From assembly GCF_003601985.1 (NCBI RefSeq), contig NZ_QZXA01000015.1:1-64000 (forward strand): a stretch of 64,000 nucleotides of DNA, written 5' to 3'. Shown one piece after another: positions 25,690 through 34,757 of this stretch. Position 1 is the first letter of the stretch; every line of letters starts with the position of its first letter. Source of the stretch: Mesorhizobium jarvisii (lineage in GTDB: Bacteria; Pseudomonadota; Alphaproteobacteria; Rhizobiales; Rhizobiaceae). The position numbers and the translations under genes are program-made. Under the pieces are notes generated by a model. That model saw nothing but the letters and a program-made list of their open reading frames with translations, was not told where the DNA came from and made no database searches.

Positions 25690-26448
25690 TCAGCGGTTGA
25701 ACATCTGGACCGAGCCGGCCTCGTAGCCCGAGCCTGGAGTGAGGAAGCGGCGCCGCTGCTCGCGTCCCTGATCGACCGCGGCAGCCCGTTCGGCCTCAGT
25801 CAGAGCCTGTGCGCGGCCGTTGGCAGCGACCACAGCGGTCAGATCCGCGAGCTGCTGGCCCTGGAGCGCGAGAAGCTGATTGCCAGCTTGCGTCGCCTGC
25901 AGAGCTCCGGTCGCCGATTGGCTGGCGCCGACCAGCGCCGACATCTGCGCCCGGCCGGTCTCGATGTTTCCAACCACACCGGCCTGGACGCGCATGGCGT
26001 CCTGAAGGCCGCCCACCGTGTTTTGCCAGCGCGAGCGCGCGTCCGTGACGAGCTCTCGGTCGGATGCCGAGAGCGAGACGCTGGCGTATTGCTGCTGAAA
26101 GGCCTTGTCGACCTGCTCGACGTCGAAGGCGATGTTCTGTGCTTGCCCGAGAAGCTGTTGCGTGCGTTGCACCGACTGTTGCAGTTGCTGGAGCGAGGAC
26201 AAAGGCAGGCTCGCCAGGTTGCGCGCCTGGTTGATGAGCATCTGGGCCTGGTTCTGCAGCGAGGTGATCTGGTTTGTGATCTGCTGCAGCGAACGCGCGG
26301 CCGTCAGAACATTCTGGGAATAGTTCGATGGATCAAACACGATGAGGGCATAAGCTGGCGCCGTCATCATGGGTGAGATGGCGGCCGGCGCGGCGAGCAT
26401 TGCCGCGACCAGAAAGATGGCGCGTGGGCGGCTTTGATGAACAGTCAT
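25690..26448 (-). CDS. trbJ: conjugal transfer protein TrbJ
   Basis: TrbJ (VirB5-like) is a periplasmic, pilus-tip-associated protein. The 252-residue product has a signal peptide (IFLVAAMLAAPAAI, cleavage near PAYA) and the characteristic VFDPSNYSQNVLTAARSLQQ start, followed by long Gln-rich helices. It overlaps trbE by four bases. Confidence 0.94.
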   Translation of the reverse strand: MTVHQSRPRAIFLVAAMLAAPAAISPMMTAPAYALIVFDPSNYSQNVLTAARSLQQITNQITSLQNQAQMLINQARNLASLPLSSLQQLQQSVQRTQQLLGQAQNIAFDVEQVDKAFQQQYASVSLSASDRELVTDARSRWQNTVGGLQDAMRVQAGVVGNIETGRAQMSALVGASQSATGALQATQAGNQLLALQGQQLADLTAVVAANGRAQALTEAERAAAVDQGREQRRRFLTPGSGYEAGSVQMFNR

Positions 26449-28892
26449 GGTTGCGGATCCTTTTCAGGTTCGGGAAGGGTCAGGTTGGGAATAAGGTCGG
26501 CGGCCCAGCCGACGTCGCGGGCACGCAGCCAGGCCGCCAGGAAGCCGTGGCGGCCATGCTCGGCGATGATGCTGCCAATCAGGGCCTGATCGCCCTTCGA
26601 GGACGCGGCGCAAAGTGCCAGCCCGACCTCGGACAGGCCGAGCTCGAAGAGACGGTTGCCGCGGCGGGACTGGCAGTAGTAATCGCGCTTGGGTGTCGCT
26701 CGTGCCAGGATTTCGATCTGGCGGTCGTTCAGGCCGAAGCGCCGATAGATGGCGGTGATCTGCGGCTCAACCGCGCGCTCATTGGGCAACAACAGCCGGG
26801 TTGGACAGCTTTCGATGATCGCCGGCGCGATGGTCGAATTGTCGATATCGGCAAGCGACTGCGTGGCGAAGACGACGCTGGCGTTCTTCTTGCGCAGCGT
26901 CTTCAGCCACTCGCGCAACTGCCCGGCAAACCCCTCGTCGTCGAGGGCAAGCCAGCCTTCGTCGATGATGAGCAGCGTTGGACGCCCATCGAGCCGATCG
27001 CCGATGCGATGGAACAGATAGGACAGAACAGCCGGCGCGGCTTGCGTGCCCACCAGCCCTTCTATCTCGAAGGCCTGGACGGATGCCTGGCCGAGATGTT
27101 CGGCCTCGGCGTCGAGCAAACGGCCGTGGGCGCCTCCGACACAGTAGGGGCGCAACGCCTGTTTCAGGTCATTGGCTTGCAAGAGCACGCTGAGCCCGGT
27201 GATTGTGCGCTCCTCGACGGGAGCAGAGGCAAGCGACGTCAGCGCCGCCCAGATATGCTCCTTTGCGTCCGGGGTGATTGGGACGCCCTCGCGCGTCAGC
27301 AGCGCAACGATCCAGTCAGCCGCCCAGGCGCGCTCGTACGTGTCATGAACCCGGGCGAGCGGCTGAAGCGAAACGGAGGCATCCATGCCTTCGGTAAGCT
27401 GCCCCCCGAGATCGTGCCAGTCGCCACCCATGGCGAGCGCCGCCGCGCGGATAGAGCCGCCGAAGTCGAAGGCGAATATCTGAGCGTTGCGGTAGCGGCA
27501 GAATTGCAGGGCCATCAGCGCGAGCAGCACCGACTTGCCGGCGCCAGTGGGTCCGACGACGAGTGTGTGACCGACATCGCCGACATGAAGGACCAACCGG
27601 AACGGGGTCGAGCCTTCGGTCTTGCCGTAAAGCAAGGGAGGACTGACCAGATGCTCGTCCCGTTCCGGCCCCGCCCACACGGCGGACAGGGGCATCATGT
27701 GGGCGAGATTGAGCGTTGAGATGGGAGGCTGGCGGACATTGGCATAGGCGTGCCCAGGCAAGGAGCCGAGCCAGGCGTCGACGGCGTTGACGGTCTCGGC
27801 AATCGCCGTGAAGTCGCGGCCCTGGATGACCTTTTCGACAAGGCGCAATTTCTCGTCGGCGACGCGTGGTTCGGAATCCCAGATGGCGACGGTCGCGGTG
27901 ACATAGGCCATACCCGCCATGTCGGCGCCGAGCTCCTGCAACGCCGTATCGGCGTCGGCCGCCTTGTTGGCGGCGTCGGTGTCAAGGAGGGCTGACGCTT
28001 CGTTGGTCATCACCTCCTTCAGGATCGAGGCGATGCTCTTGCGCTTGGCAAACCATTGCCGCCTAATCCTGGTCAACAGGCGGACAGCGTCGACCTTGTC
28101 GAGCAGGATGGCGCGGGTCGACCAGCGGTAGGGGAAGGCCAGCCTGTTGAGGTCATCGAGCAGGCCGGGTGTTGTGGCGGTCGGGAAGCCGACAATCGAG
28201 AGCATGCGAAGATGCTTGTCGCCAAGCCGCGGCTCGAGCCCGCCGGCGAGCGGTTCATCGGCCAGCAGCGCATCGAGATAGATCGGCGTCTCGGGGACGC
28301 GCACCTTATGGCGCTTGGTCGAGATCGTCGAATGCAGATAGGTGAGCGTTTCGCCGTCATCGAGCCAGTGGCATTCCGGCATGAACCCGTCGAGCAGGGA
28401 CAGCACGCGCTCTGTCCTGTCGACAAAGGCGCGCACGATCTCGCCCGGATCCGCGCACGACTGGTTGCGCCCCTCATAAAGCCATCCCTCGGCGCGCGTG
28501 GCGTCTTCGGGCGGCGGCAGGAACAGGAAAGTGAGAAAGTAGCTCGATACGAAATGAACCCCCGCCTCGTCGAAGTCGGCTTTGCGCTCGGCATCGAGCA
28601 GCGCGGAGGCTGCATTGGGGAACTGGCTCTCGGGATAGGAGGCCGCTTCATGCCGCTGCGCTTCGACGAAGATGCTCCAGCCCGAGCCGAGGCGACGAAA
28701 GGCATTGTTGATGCGCGATGCCACCGCCACAAGCTCGGCCGCGACGGCGGAGTCGAGATCGGGCCCGCGAAACTTCGCGGTGCGCTGAAAACTTCCGTCC
28801 TTGTTGAGCACGACGCCCGGCGCGGCGAGAGCTGCCCAAGGCAGATAGTCGGCAAGGCGAGCGGCTGTCCGGCGGTATTCATGAAGGCTCAT
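26445..28892 (-). CDS. trbE: conjugal transfer ATPase TrbE
   Basis: TrbE (VirB4-like) powers type IV secretion assembly. The ~815-residue protein has a CagE/VirB4 N-terminal half and a C-terminal ATPase domain with Walker A VVGPTGAGKSVLL and Walker B LLIIDEGWLAL, then a conserved ATQSLADI segment. A GTG one codon upstream (28895) is an alternative start. It follows trbD by 13 bp and overlaps trbJ. Confidence 0.96.
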   Translation of the reverse strand: MSLHEYRRTAARLADYLPWAALAAPGVVLNKDGSFQRTAKFRGPDLDSAVAAELVAVASRINNAFRRLGSGWSIFVEAQRHEAASYPESQFPNAASALLDAERKADFDEAGVHFVSSYFLTFLFLPPPEDATRAEGWLYEGRNQSCADPGEIVRAFVDRTERVLSLLDGFMPECHWLDDGETLTYLHSTISTKRHKVRVPETPIYLDALLADEPLAGGLEPRLGDKHLRMLSIVGFPTATTPGLLDDLNRLAFPYRWSTRAILLDKVDAVRLLTRIRRQWFAKRKSIASILKEVMTNEASALLDTDAANKAADADTALQELGADMAGMAYVTATVAIWDSEPRVADEKLRLVEKVIQGRDFTAIAETVNAVDAWLGSLPGHAYANVRQPPISTLNLAHMMPLSAVWAGPERDEHLVSPPLLYGKTEGSTPFRLVLHVGDVGHTLVVGPTGAGKSVLLALMALQFCRYRNAQIFAFDFGGSIRAAALAMGGDWHDLGGQLTEGMDASVSLQPLARVHDTYERAWAADWIVALLTREGVPITPDAKEHIWAALTSLASAPVEERTITGLSVLLQANDLKQALRPYCVGGAHGRLLDAEAEHLGQASVQAFEIEGLVGTQAAPAVLSYLFHRIGDRLDGRPTLLIIDEGWLALDDEGFAGQLREWLKTLRKKNASVVFATQSLADIDNSTIAPAIIESCPTRLLLPNERAVEPQITAIYRRFGLNDRQIEILARATPKRDYYCQSRRGNRLFELGLSEVGLALCAASSKGDQALIGSIIAEHGRHGFLAAWLRARDVGWAADLIPNLTLPEPEKDPQP

Positions 28893-28905
28893 CACGGCCG
28901 CGTCC

Positions 28906-29187
28906 TCAAACCGACAGGTGCCCGGGCAGCCGCAAGTGCCGGCGTCCGACCTCGAAAAACAACGGATCGCGCCTGGCGGCCCATACCGCCGTCAGATGTC
29001 CGATTGCCCATATGAGGAGACCGACCAGCCACAGCCGCAGCCCAAGACCGACCGTGCCCGCCAGCGTGCCATTAAGGATCGCGATTGCGCGCGGCGCGCC
29101 GCCGAGCAGGATCTGCTCCGTCAGCGCCCTGTGGACGGGCACCGTCCACCCCGGCACCGCGTCGAGTTGTTCAAGAGCGCTTGTCAT
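28906..29187 (-). CDS. trbD: conjugal transfer protein TrbD
   Basis: TrbD (VirB3-like) is a small inner-membrane protein. Its 93 residues include a conserved PVHRALTEQILLGGAPR block and two adjacent hydrophobic segments (AIAILNGTLAGTVGLGL and WLVGLLIWAIGHL). The start overlaps the trbC stop by a base (TGATG-type junction). Confidence 0.93.
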   Translation of the reverse strand: MTSALEQLDAVPGWTVPVHRALTEQILLGGAPRAIAILNGTLAGTVGLGLRLWLVGLLIWAIGHLTAVWAARRDPLFFEVGRRHLRLPGHLSV

Positions 29188-29513
29188 CAGATCAACGCTC
29201 CGCCGCCGAACGAGAAGAACGACAGGAAGAAACTCGACGCGGCAAACGCGATCGATAGGCCAAAAACGATCTGGATGAGCCGCCTGAAGCCGCCCGAACT
29301 GTCGCCGAAAGCCAGCGTCAGGCCGGTGACGATGATGATGATGACGGCCATGATTTTGGAAACCGGTCCCTCGACCGACTGCAGGATCTTTTCGAGTGGC
29401 TGTTCCCACGGCATCGAGGAGCCTGACGCATGGGCGCTCGACGCGACCAGGAGATTGATGGCAAGGGCGGTGGCCCCCGCGGCCAGGTGGCAGCGTGCAA
29501 GGAGGCGGATCAT
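29187..29513 (-). CDS. trbC: conjugal pilin TrbC
   Basis: TrbC (VirB2-like) is the pilin precursor. The 108-residue protein has a long leader ending near SAHASGSSMPWEQPLEKILQ and two hydrophobic pilin helices (AVIIIIVTGLTLAFG, LSIAFAASSFFLSFFSFGG). In RP4-type systems the pilin is cyclised; the mature ends cannot be set from sequence alone. It overlaps trbB by four bases. Confidence 0.94.
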   Translation of the reverse strand: MIRLLARCHLAAGATALAINLLVASSAHASGSSMPWEQPLEKILQSVEGPVSKIMAVIIIIVTGLTLAFGDSSGGFRRLIQIVFGLSIAFAASSFFLSFFSFGGGALI

Positions 29514-30493
29514 GAGATTTCTCCTGGGTTGATCGGTGTGGCGTCAGCAATGCGATAATCGCCGTCGGGACCGAGACCCTCGACCCGAACGAGTTCGCTA
29601 AGCCGTCTAGCGGCGCCACGTCCGGCGAGCACAGCGACGAGGTCGATCGTGTCGGCGATCAACGCACGCGGGACAGTGACGACGGCTTCCTGGATAAGCT
29701 GCTCAAGGCGGCGCAGCGCGCCCACGCCGGAGCCCGCATGAAGGGTACCGATGCCGCCGGGGTGCCCGGTTCCCCATGCCTTCAGCAGGTCGAGAGCCTC
29801 GGAGCCACGCACCTCGCCGATCGGGATGCGATCGGGACGCAGACGCAGCGAAGAGCGGACCAGGTCGGCGAGCGTGGCGACGCCATCCTTGGTCCGCATC
29901 GCGACAAGGTTGGGCGCGGCGCACTGTAATTCGCTTGTGTCCTCGATGATCACGACCCGGTCCATCCCTTTCGCCACTTCGGCGAGCAGCGCGTTGGTGA
30001 GGGTCGTCTTGCCAGTCGATGTGCCGCCGGCGACAAGGACATTCGCGCGCTCCGCAACCGCGGCGCGCAAGATCGCGGCCTGGCCGGCTGACATTATGCC
30101 CGCCGCGACGTAGTCATCGAGCGTGAACACGGCGACGGCGCGCTTGCGGATCGCGAAGGCGGGTGCTGCGACGACGGGCGGCAACAGCCCCTCGAAACGC
30201 TCGCCGGTCTGCGGCAACTCGGCCGAGACGCGTGGGGAACGGGAATGGACCTCGGCGCCGACATGATGGGCGACCAGACGCACAATCCGCTCTCCAGCGG
30301 CCGGCGCCAGTGTTTCCCCCGTATCGGCCAAACCTTCCGAAAGCCGGTCCACCCAGATGCGGCCATCCGGATTCAGCATCACCTCAACGATCGCGGGGTC
30401 GTCGAGAAACCGGGCGATGGCTGGTCCGAGCGCGGTGCGCAGCATGCGCGAGCTGCGCGCGCGTCTATCGGTATCGTTGTGCGATATAGCCAT
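29510..30493 (-). CDS. trbB: conjugal transfer ATPase TrbB
   Basis: TrbB (VirB11-like) is the hexameric secretion ATPase. The 327-residue protein carries Walker [17 protein letters not shown], an Asp box (IIEDTSELQ), Walker B-region [17 protein letters not shown] and the His box GIGTLHAGS. It is the first gene of the operon, with no gene upstream for 393 bp on this strand. Rhizobial elements normally have traG and relaxase genes upstream, and they are absent here. Confidence 0.96.
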   Translation of the reverse strand: MAISHNDTDRRARSSRMLRTALGPAIARFLDDPAIVEVMLNPDGRIWVDRLSEGLADTGETLAPAAGERIVRLVAHHVGAEVHSRSPRVSAELPQTGERFEGLLPPVVAAPAFAIRKRAVAVFTLDDYVAAGIMSAGQAAILRAAVAERANVLVAGGTSTGKTTLTNALLAEVAKGMDRVVIIEDTSELQCAAPNLVAMRTKDGVATLADLVRSSLRLRPDRIPIGEVRGSEALDLLKAWGTGHPGGIGTLHAGSGVGALRRLEQLIQEAVVTVPRALIADTIDLVAVLAGRGAARRLSELVRVEGLGPDGDYRIADATPINPGEIS

Positions 30494-30886
30494 CCTGTCC
30501 CCGTTTGAGCCGGGAACGCGTCAGACGACGCCCGGTCGGGGACGATCAAAAGAGCTCTGGAGCGGTCGGGTTCAACGGGTTTCAGCCATCATCGTAGCGT
30601 GGCGTGCAATTACTGGCGAACGGCGGCGCCGGCGGCAGCGACCAACATAATGTGAACTTTCGCAATAATATGTCTATGTTTATTGACACACGACTCCTGC
30701 GAGGTTTATGAGAGAGCCATCGATGGCCTGCCCCTACAGGCGATCGTTTTCTATGGCGCGGAGGGTTGTCATGAGGTCCGGTCCGGAGGGTGCGATATCT
30801 CGGCGCATAAAAGCCCTCCTCAAGCACGCCGAAACGATACCGACAACGCCGCCGGCCCCGACGAAGAGGGTTGGCACCCCGTGAGC
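30494..30886. other. 393-bp divergent intergenic region between trbB and the ABC transporter
   Basis: It must contain the trb promoter (minus) and the ABC transporter promoter (plus). A plus-strand frame from 30683 runs into the permease but its first ~68 codons do not look like protein. TTATTGACA at about 30677 could be a -35 element for the plus strand. No origin of transfer was recognised. Confidence 0.4.
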
Positions 30887-31540
30887 ATGATCGAGATCTG
30901 GCTTGGCATTCTGCAGGGGTTGGGTATCACCGCAGAGGTCACGGCCTATGGCCTGCTCTTTGCGGTCCCCTTCGCGCTCGTCTTGGGCGTCGCGCAGTTT
31001 CTGACCACCGGCTTGACGCGCTTTCTGGTTACCGCCGTGATCGAATTCTGGCGCAGCTCAGCGGTCGTCGTCCTGCTCTTCTTCTTTTACTACGTGCTGC
31101 CGGTGATGGGGGTCACTCTGTCGGCGCTGACCGTCAGTGCATTGGTGCTCGGTCTCAACACCGGCGGTTATGCCAGCCAGGCGGTGCGCGCCGGGCTGCA
31201 GTCTCTTCCGGCGGGGCAACGCGAGGCCGGCATGGCGCTCGGCCTCTCGCGCCCGGCGATCCTGCTCCTGATCGAGCTGCCGCAGGCGCTGGTCGCGATG
31301 AGCCCGACCTTCGTCAACAACCTTATCCAGCTCGTCAAGGCGACGTCCCTCGTCTCGCTGGTCACGCTGACGGACATGACCTTCCGCGCCAAGGAAATTG
31401 CGCAGACCGACTACGACCCCGTCGCGATTTATTCGGCGCTGCTGCTGGCCTTCTTCGTCGTCTGTTATCCGATCGCACTTGCCGGCCGCTGGCTCGAGGC
31501 GCGGGTCAATCCCGAAAGAGGAACGCCGCGTGGGATTTGA
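30887..31540 (+). CDS. amino-acid ABC transporter permease (HisM/GlnP type)
   Basis: The 217-residue inner-membrane permease has about five membrane segments and the EAA-like coupling loop (REAGMALGLSRPAILLLIEL P) that contacts the ATPase. It carries the polar amino-acid permease signature (EFWRSSAVVVLLFFFYYVLP). ATG 30887 or GTG 30881 are both possible starts. Its last codons overlap the second permease's GTG by 11 bp, so the two are translated together. Substrate specificity cannot be read from the permease. Confidence 0.9.
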   Translation: MIEIWLGILQGLGITAEVTAYGLLFAVPFALVLGVAQFLTTGLTRFLVTAVIEFWRSSAVVVLLFFFYYVLPVMGVTLSALTVSALVLGLNTGGYASQAVRAGLQSLPAGQREAGMALGLSRPAILLLIELPQALVAMSPTFVNNLIQLVKATSLVSLVTLTDMTFRAKEIAQTDYDPVAIYSALLLAFFVVCYPIALAGRWLEARVNPERGTPRGI

Positions 31541-32189
31541 CTTCGATTTCGCACTATCGACCATCCCGACGATCATCGGGGCGATCGGGACGACCCTGCT
31601 CGCAACGGTCTTGAGTTGCCTCGGCGCCTCAGTGCTCGGCTTCACTTTCGAAATGATCCGCCGCGGCGGCGGTGCGACTGGCCTCGCCGTCCGCTTCCTG
31701 ATCGACTTCATCCGCTCGACGCCGGTTCTGGCCTGGCTCTATTTCCTGTATTTCGTCCTTCCTTTCTACGGGATCCGGCTTGGCGCCGTGACGGTCGGCA
31801 TACTGGGGCTGAGCCTCTATTACAGCGGTTACTTGGCGGAGGTGTTCAAAGCGGGCATCGACGCGATTCCGAAAGGCCAGCAGGAAGCGGCCAGAGCCTT
31901 GTCGCTGACCCGCCGCGACACGGTCGTTTTCGTCATCGCGCCGCAGATGTTGCGCAACATCGCCGCACCGTTGGGCAACTATCTTGTTTCAATCCTCAAG
32001 GCGACGCCCTATCTCGCAATCCTGGCTGTGCCCGAAATGCTCGGACGCGCCTTCGATATCGCTTCCGAGACCTATCGATACGCAGAGCCGCTGACCGTTG
32101 CCGGCATTCTGTTTCTCGCCTTGGCCTTGCTCATCTCTTACGGCGTGAAGCGCATCGAGCAGCGCCTGCTTGCGGCTGGACGTCGCTGA
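31530..32189 (+). CDS. amino-acid ABC transporter permease, second subunit
   Basis: The 219-residue permease pairs with the preceding one. FIRSTPVLAWLYFLYFVLPF matches the polar amino-acid permease signature and QQEAARALSLTRRDTVVFVI is the coupling loop. It starts at GTG 31530 behind GAGGAA and overlaps the first permease by 11 bp and the ATPase gene by one base. In this family two different permeases normally form a heterodimer. Confidence 0.9.
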   Translation: MGFDFDFALSTIPTIIGAIGTTLLATVLSCLGASVLGFTFEMIRRGGGATGLAVRFLIDFIRSTPVLAWLYFLYFVLPFYGIRLGAVTVGILGLSLYYSGYLAEVFKAGIDAIPKGQQEAARALSLTRRDTVVFVIAPQMLRNIAAPLGNYLVSILKATPYLAILAVPEMLGRAFDIASETYRYAEPLTVAGILFLALALLISYGVKRIEQRLLAAGRR

Positions 32190-32965
32190 TGCTCGCTGAA
32201 ACCTCACATCCAGTCGCGGCCGTTCAATTGATCCCTCATGTTAGGATCGACGGCCTCAACAAGTGGTTCGCCGCCCTGCAGGTTTTGAAAAACATCGATC
32301 TTTCCGTACGGCCGGGCGTACGCATCGTCGTTTGCGGACCGTCCGGCTCGGGCAAGTCGACCTTGATCCGCTGCATCAACGGTCTGGAGCCTTTCCAGAA
32401 GGGAACGATCCAGCTCGACGGGATAGCACTGGGAAGAAATGCCCGGGACACTGCGACGGCGCGCCGGCTGACAGGCATGGTGTTCCAGAGTTTCAACCTG
32501 TTTCCGCACCTCACGGTGCTTGCCAACTGCACGCTGGCGCTGCGCCGGGTTCTCTTGAAACCGGCACGGGAGGCCGAAGAGATCGCCATGCAGCATCTGA
32601 CCGCGGTCCGCATCCCCGAAAAAGCGCAGGCCTTTCCGGCCCAGCTCTCGGGCGGCCAGCAACAACGGGTGGCGATCGCACGTGCGCTTTGCCTCAATCC
32701 CCGCATCATGCTGTTCGACGAACCCACTTCGGCGCTCGACCCGGAAATGATCAAGGAAGTCCTCGACGTCATGATCGCGCTCGCAGGAAGCGGCGTGACC
32801 ATGGTCTGCGTGACCCATGAGATGGGTTTCGCACGCGAAGTCGCCGATGAGATCGTTTTCATGGACGAAGGCCGCATTGTCGAGCATGCCTCGTCCAGAG
32901 ACTTTTTCTCTCGAGCCGCTCACCCACGCGCCCGGCTGTTCCTGGATACCATCCTGAGCCATTGA
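32189..32965 (+). CDS. amino-acid ABC transporter ATP-binding protein
   Basis: The 258-residue nucleotide-binding subunit has Walker A GPSGSGKS (~50-57), a Q-loop (VFQSFNLFPHLTV), signature LSGGQQQRVAIA, Walker B IMLFDEPTSALD and the switch His (CVTHEMGFA). It is the GlnQ/HisP type. The start overlaps the permease stop (TGATG). No periplasmic binding protein is encoded nearby, so either one is supplied from elsewhere or the system is incomplete. It converges with the response regulator. Confidence 0.94.
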   Translation: MLAETSHPVAAVQLIPHVRIDGLNKWFAALQVLKNIDLSVRPGVRIVVCGPSGSGKSTLIRCINGLEPFQKGTIQLDGIALGRNARDTATARRLTGMVFQSFNLFPHLTVLANCTLALRRVLLKPAREAEEIAMQHLTAVRIPEKAQAFPAQLSGGQQQRVAIARALCLNPRIMLFDEPTSALDPEMIKEVLDVMIALAGSGVTMVCVTHEMGFAREVADEIVFMDEGRIVEHASSRDFFSRAAHPRARLFLDTILSH

Positions 32966-33039
32966 GAGCCGACGCGTGTGGACCCTGCGTGACGGCAGTC
33001 GGCGCGCAAGCACGCCACATGCCGGAATCGCCGAGCAGG

Positions 33040-33738
33040 TCACCAGTCCGGCGCGAACGCGTAGCCAGCCGAGCGGACCGTCCGGATCACATCGCTTCCC
33101 ACGGACGCCCGAAGCCTTTTGCGCAGCCTGGCGATATGGACATCGACACCCCGCACGTCGGTTGCGGCTGCATGTTCAGGCCATGCGGTCGCGACCAGTT
33201 CCTCGCGGCTGAAGACCTTGCCAGGCTGCGCCAAAAGGCTGCGCAAAAGCTTGAACTCGATCGGTGGCATCACGATTTCTTTTTGCCTGAAGAATGTCCG
33301 GTGAGTCTGCCGCTCCAGCCGGAAATCGCCCTGAACCAACTCACCCGAATCCGTTTCGCGCGACTGCTTCGCAAGGCCCGCTTTGCCATGCAGCCAGGCC
33401 AAAAGCTGTTCGGGGGCGAACGGCCGCGAAAATATCTCGTTGACTCCAGCCTTGATCAAGTCGAGATGAAGCTTGCCCGAACGCGGGGCAACCAGGCTCA
33501 CGACCGGCGTCCCTTTGGTTGCCGCGCCAGATTTCAACCAGGTGGCCTGTTTGACCACCGCACGGTCGCCTGGATGGCAGTCCATGATCACGGCAAGCGG
33601 GGATGCCGCCTCGATGGCGCGTGCGATTTCCCGATCTCCCGAAATCAGGCGAATCTCGAACCCCGCTACCGAAAGTATGTGCCCGAAAACCAGGAAAAAA
33701 TCCGGGTCCTTCGAGGAGATCAGGACCAGCGGCTTCAT
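33040..33738 (-). CDS. OmpR/PhoB-type response regulator with degenerate receiver
   Basis: The 232-residue protein has an N-terminal receiver and a C-terminal winged-helix domain (FKLLRSLLAQPGKVFSREEL, then VDVHIARLRKRLR and VRSAGYAF). In the receiver a phosphoacceptor-like Asp53 (VIMDCHPGD) remains. The usual acidic pair near residue 10 is ISSKD, the conserved Thr is Ser81 and the conserved Lys before PF is Arg105. Activity may therefore not depend on standard phosphorylation. There is no partner histidine kinase. It converges on the ABC transporter. ATG 33738 was chosen because the domain begins there; the ribosome-binding site is weak. Confidence 0.85.
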   Translation of the reverse strand: MKPLVLISSKDPDFFLVFGHILSVAGFEIRLISGDREIARAIEAASPLAVIMDCHPGDRAVVKQATWLKSGAATKGTPVVSLVAPRSGKLHLDLIKAGVNEIFSRPFAPEQLLAWLHGKAGLAKQSRETDSGELVQGDFRLERQTHRTFFRQKEIVMPPIEFKLLRSLLAQPGKVFSREELVATAWPEHAAATDVRGVDVHIARLRKRLRASVGSDVIRTVRSAGYAFAPDW

Positions 33739-33949
33739 GAGTCCGTCAACCGGGTTCGACACATCATAAGGCTGACTACCGCGCAAATGGGCGCGATGAC
33801 AATATCCATGGGTTTCTTTGAATCCTTTCAACCTTTCTGAGTCGTGCCTCTACCCAAGTTTCGGGTGCTTATGGATAAGCGGGAATGCATCGAGTGTGGA
33901 CGGCAGCTTTGCGCCGCGTTTCGGACATTTGTCCTAGCCCGGTAGTTCA

Positions 33950-34588
33950 TCAAGACCGGTCGTTTCTAACCAGTGTCACGAAGTGCGCTAAGACATTCTC
34001 CGCAGTTCGCTCCGCTGTGTTTCCCGTCACTCCCCACTGTGCAAAGTGTCCGTCAATGCACATGCGTGCGAGCCCGTAGACCAGCGCCCTCGCGGCGATC
34101 TGCGTCTCTGCTATGTCGTTTGACCGGAGCATGTCTCGTCGCTGAGCTTCTACCATTGCCCCTTCCATCAAAGCACGCACCGCTTCGTTATCGCGACGCA
34201 GCGACTCCGAACTATCCCAATCAATGAGGCTCCTAGCGGAGATGATTTGGAAATGGGTGGGGTTTCGAAGTGCCCAGCGCAAATAGGCCATTCCAACAGC
34301 GGCAAAGCGTTCAATCGAATCGTCCGTAGCGACATTTTTGACGGCGTTCGTAATCTCCGAGCGGAATCGGCTCATTGCCTGCTCCGCGACAGCCGTCATC
34401 AATGCGGTCTTACTCGCGAAATGACGGAAGGGTGCACCGGGGGAAACGCCCGCTCGCTTGGCGACTTCGCGCACGCTGACATTTTCGGCCCCGTCCTTCT
34501 CTATCAGTTGAACCGCAGCATCGATTAGCACCTGCCGCAGATTGCCGTGGTGGTAGCCAGTGCGGCTAGGCGTCTTGTCCTTTGGCAT
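33950..34588 (-). CDS. TetR/AcrR family regulator
   Basis: The 212-residue repressor has an N-terminal HTH (GYHHGNLRQVLIDAAVQLIE, VREVAKRAGVSPGAPFRHFA) and a C-terminal ligand-binding domain of the WHG type (YLRWALRNPTHFQIISAR). ATG 34588 follows GAAGGAC. It is divergent from a membrane-protein gene, and two matching 17-bp dyads lie between them, so it very probably represses both. The ligand is unknown. Confidence 0.92.
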   Translation of the reverse strand: MPKDKTPSRTGYHHGNLRQVLIDAAVQLIEKDGAENVSVREVAKRAGVSPGAPFRHFASKTALMTAVAEQAMSRFRSEITNAVKNVATDDSIERFAAVGMAYLRWALRNPTHFQIISARSLIDWDSSESLRRDNEAVRALMEGAMVEAQRRDMLRSNDIAETQIAARALVYGLARMCIDGHFAQWGVTGNTAERTAENVLAHFVTLVRNDRS

Positions 34589-34645
34589 TTCGTCCTTCGT
34601 TCGTTTGAACTGCACAATGCATGCGTATCACCGATGCGGGCATGA

Positions 34646-34662
34646 TGTAATCGCTGTTTACA
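34646..34662. promoter_or_regulatory. TetR operator copy 1
   Basis: A 17-bp dyad TGTAA-N7-TTACA in the TetR/membrane-gene intergenic region. It matches the reverse complement of the second copy at 15 of 17 positions; centres are 32 bp apart, about three helical turns. Confidence 0.8.
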
Positions 34663-34677
34663 ACGAAGATGATAGGA

Positions 34678-34694
34678 TGTAAGCAGTGATTACA
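34678..34694. promoter_or_regulatory. TetR operator copy 2
   Basis: Second TGTAA-N7-TTACA dyad, nearer the plus-strand membrane gene (start 34758). Paired sites of this spacing fit cooperative binding by two TetR dimers. Confidence 0.8.
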
Positions 34695-34757
34695 AATGGG
34701 ATCGGAACAGGCCTGCGACTTTCGCGGTTGCCGAACTCCCAGATGGAGGAGCTGAAC

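Noticed and set aside
26373-27719. 448-codon plus-strand frame
   Set aside because: Antisense to trbE.
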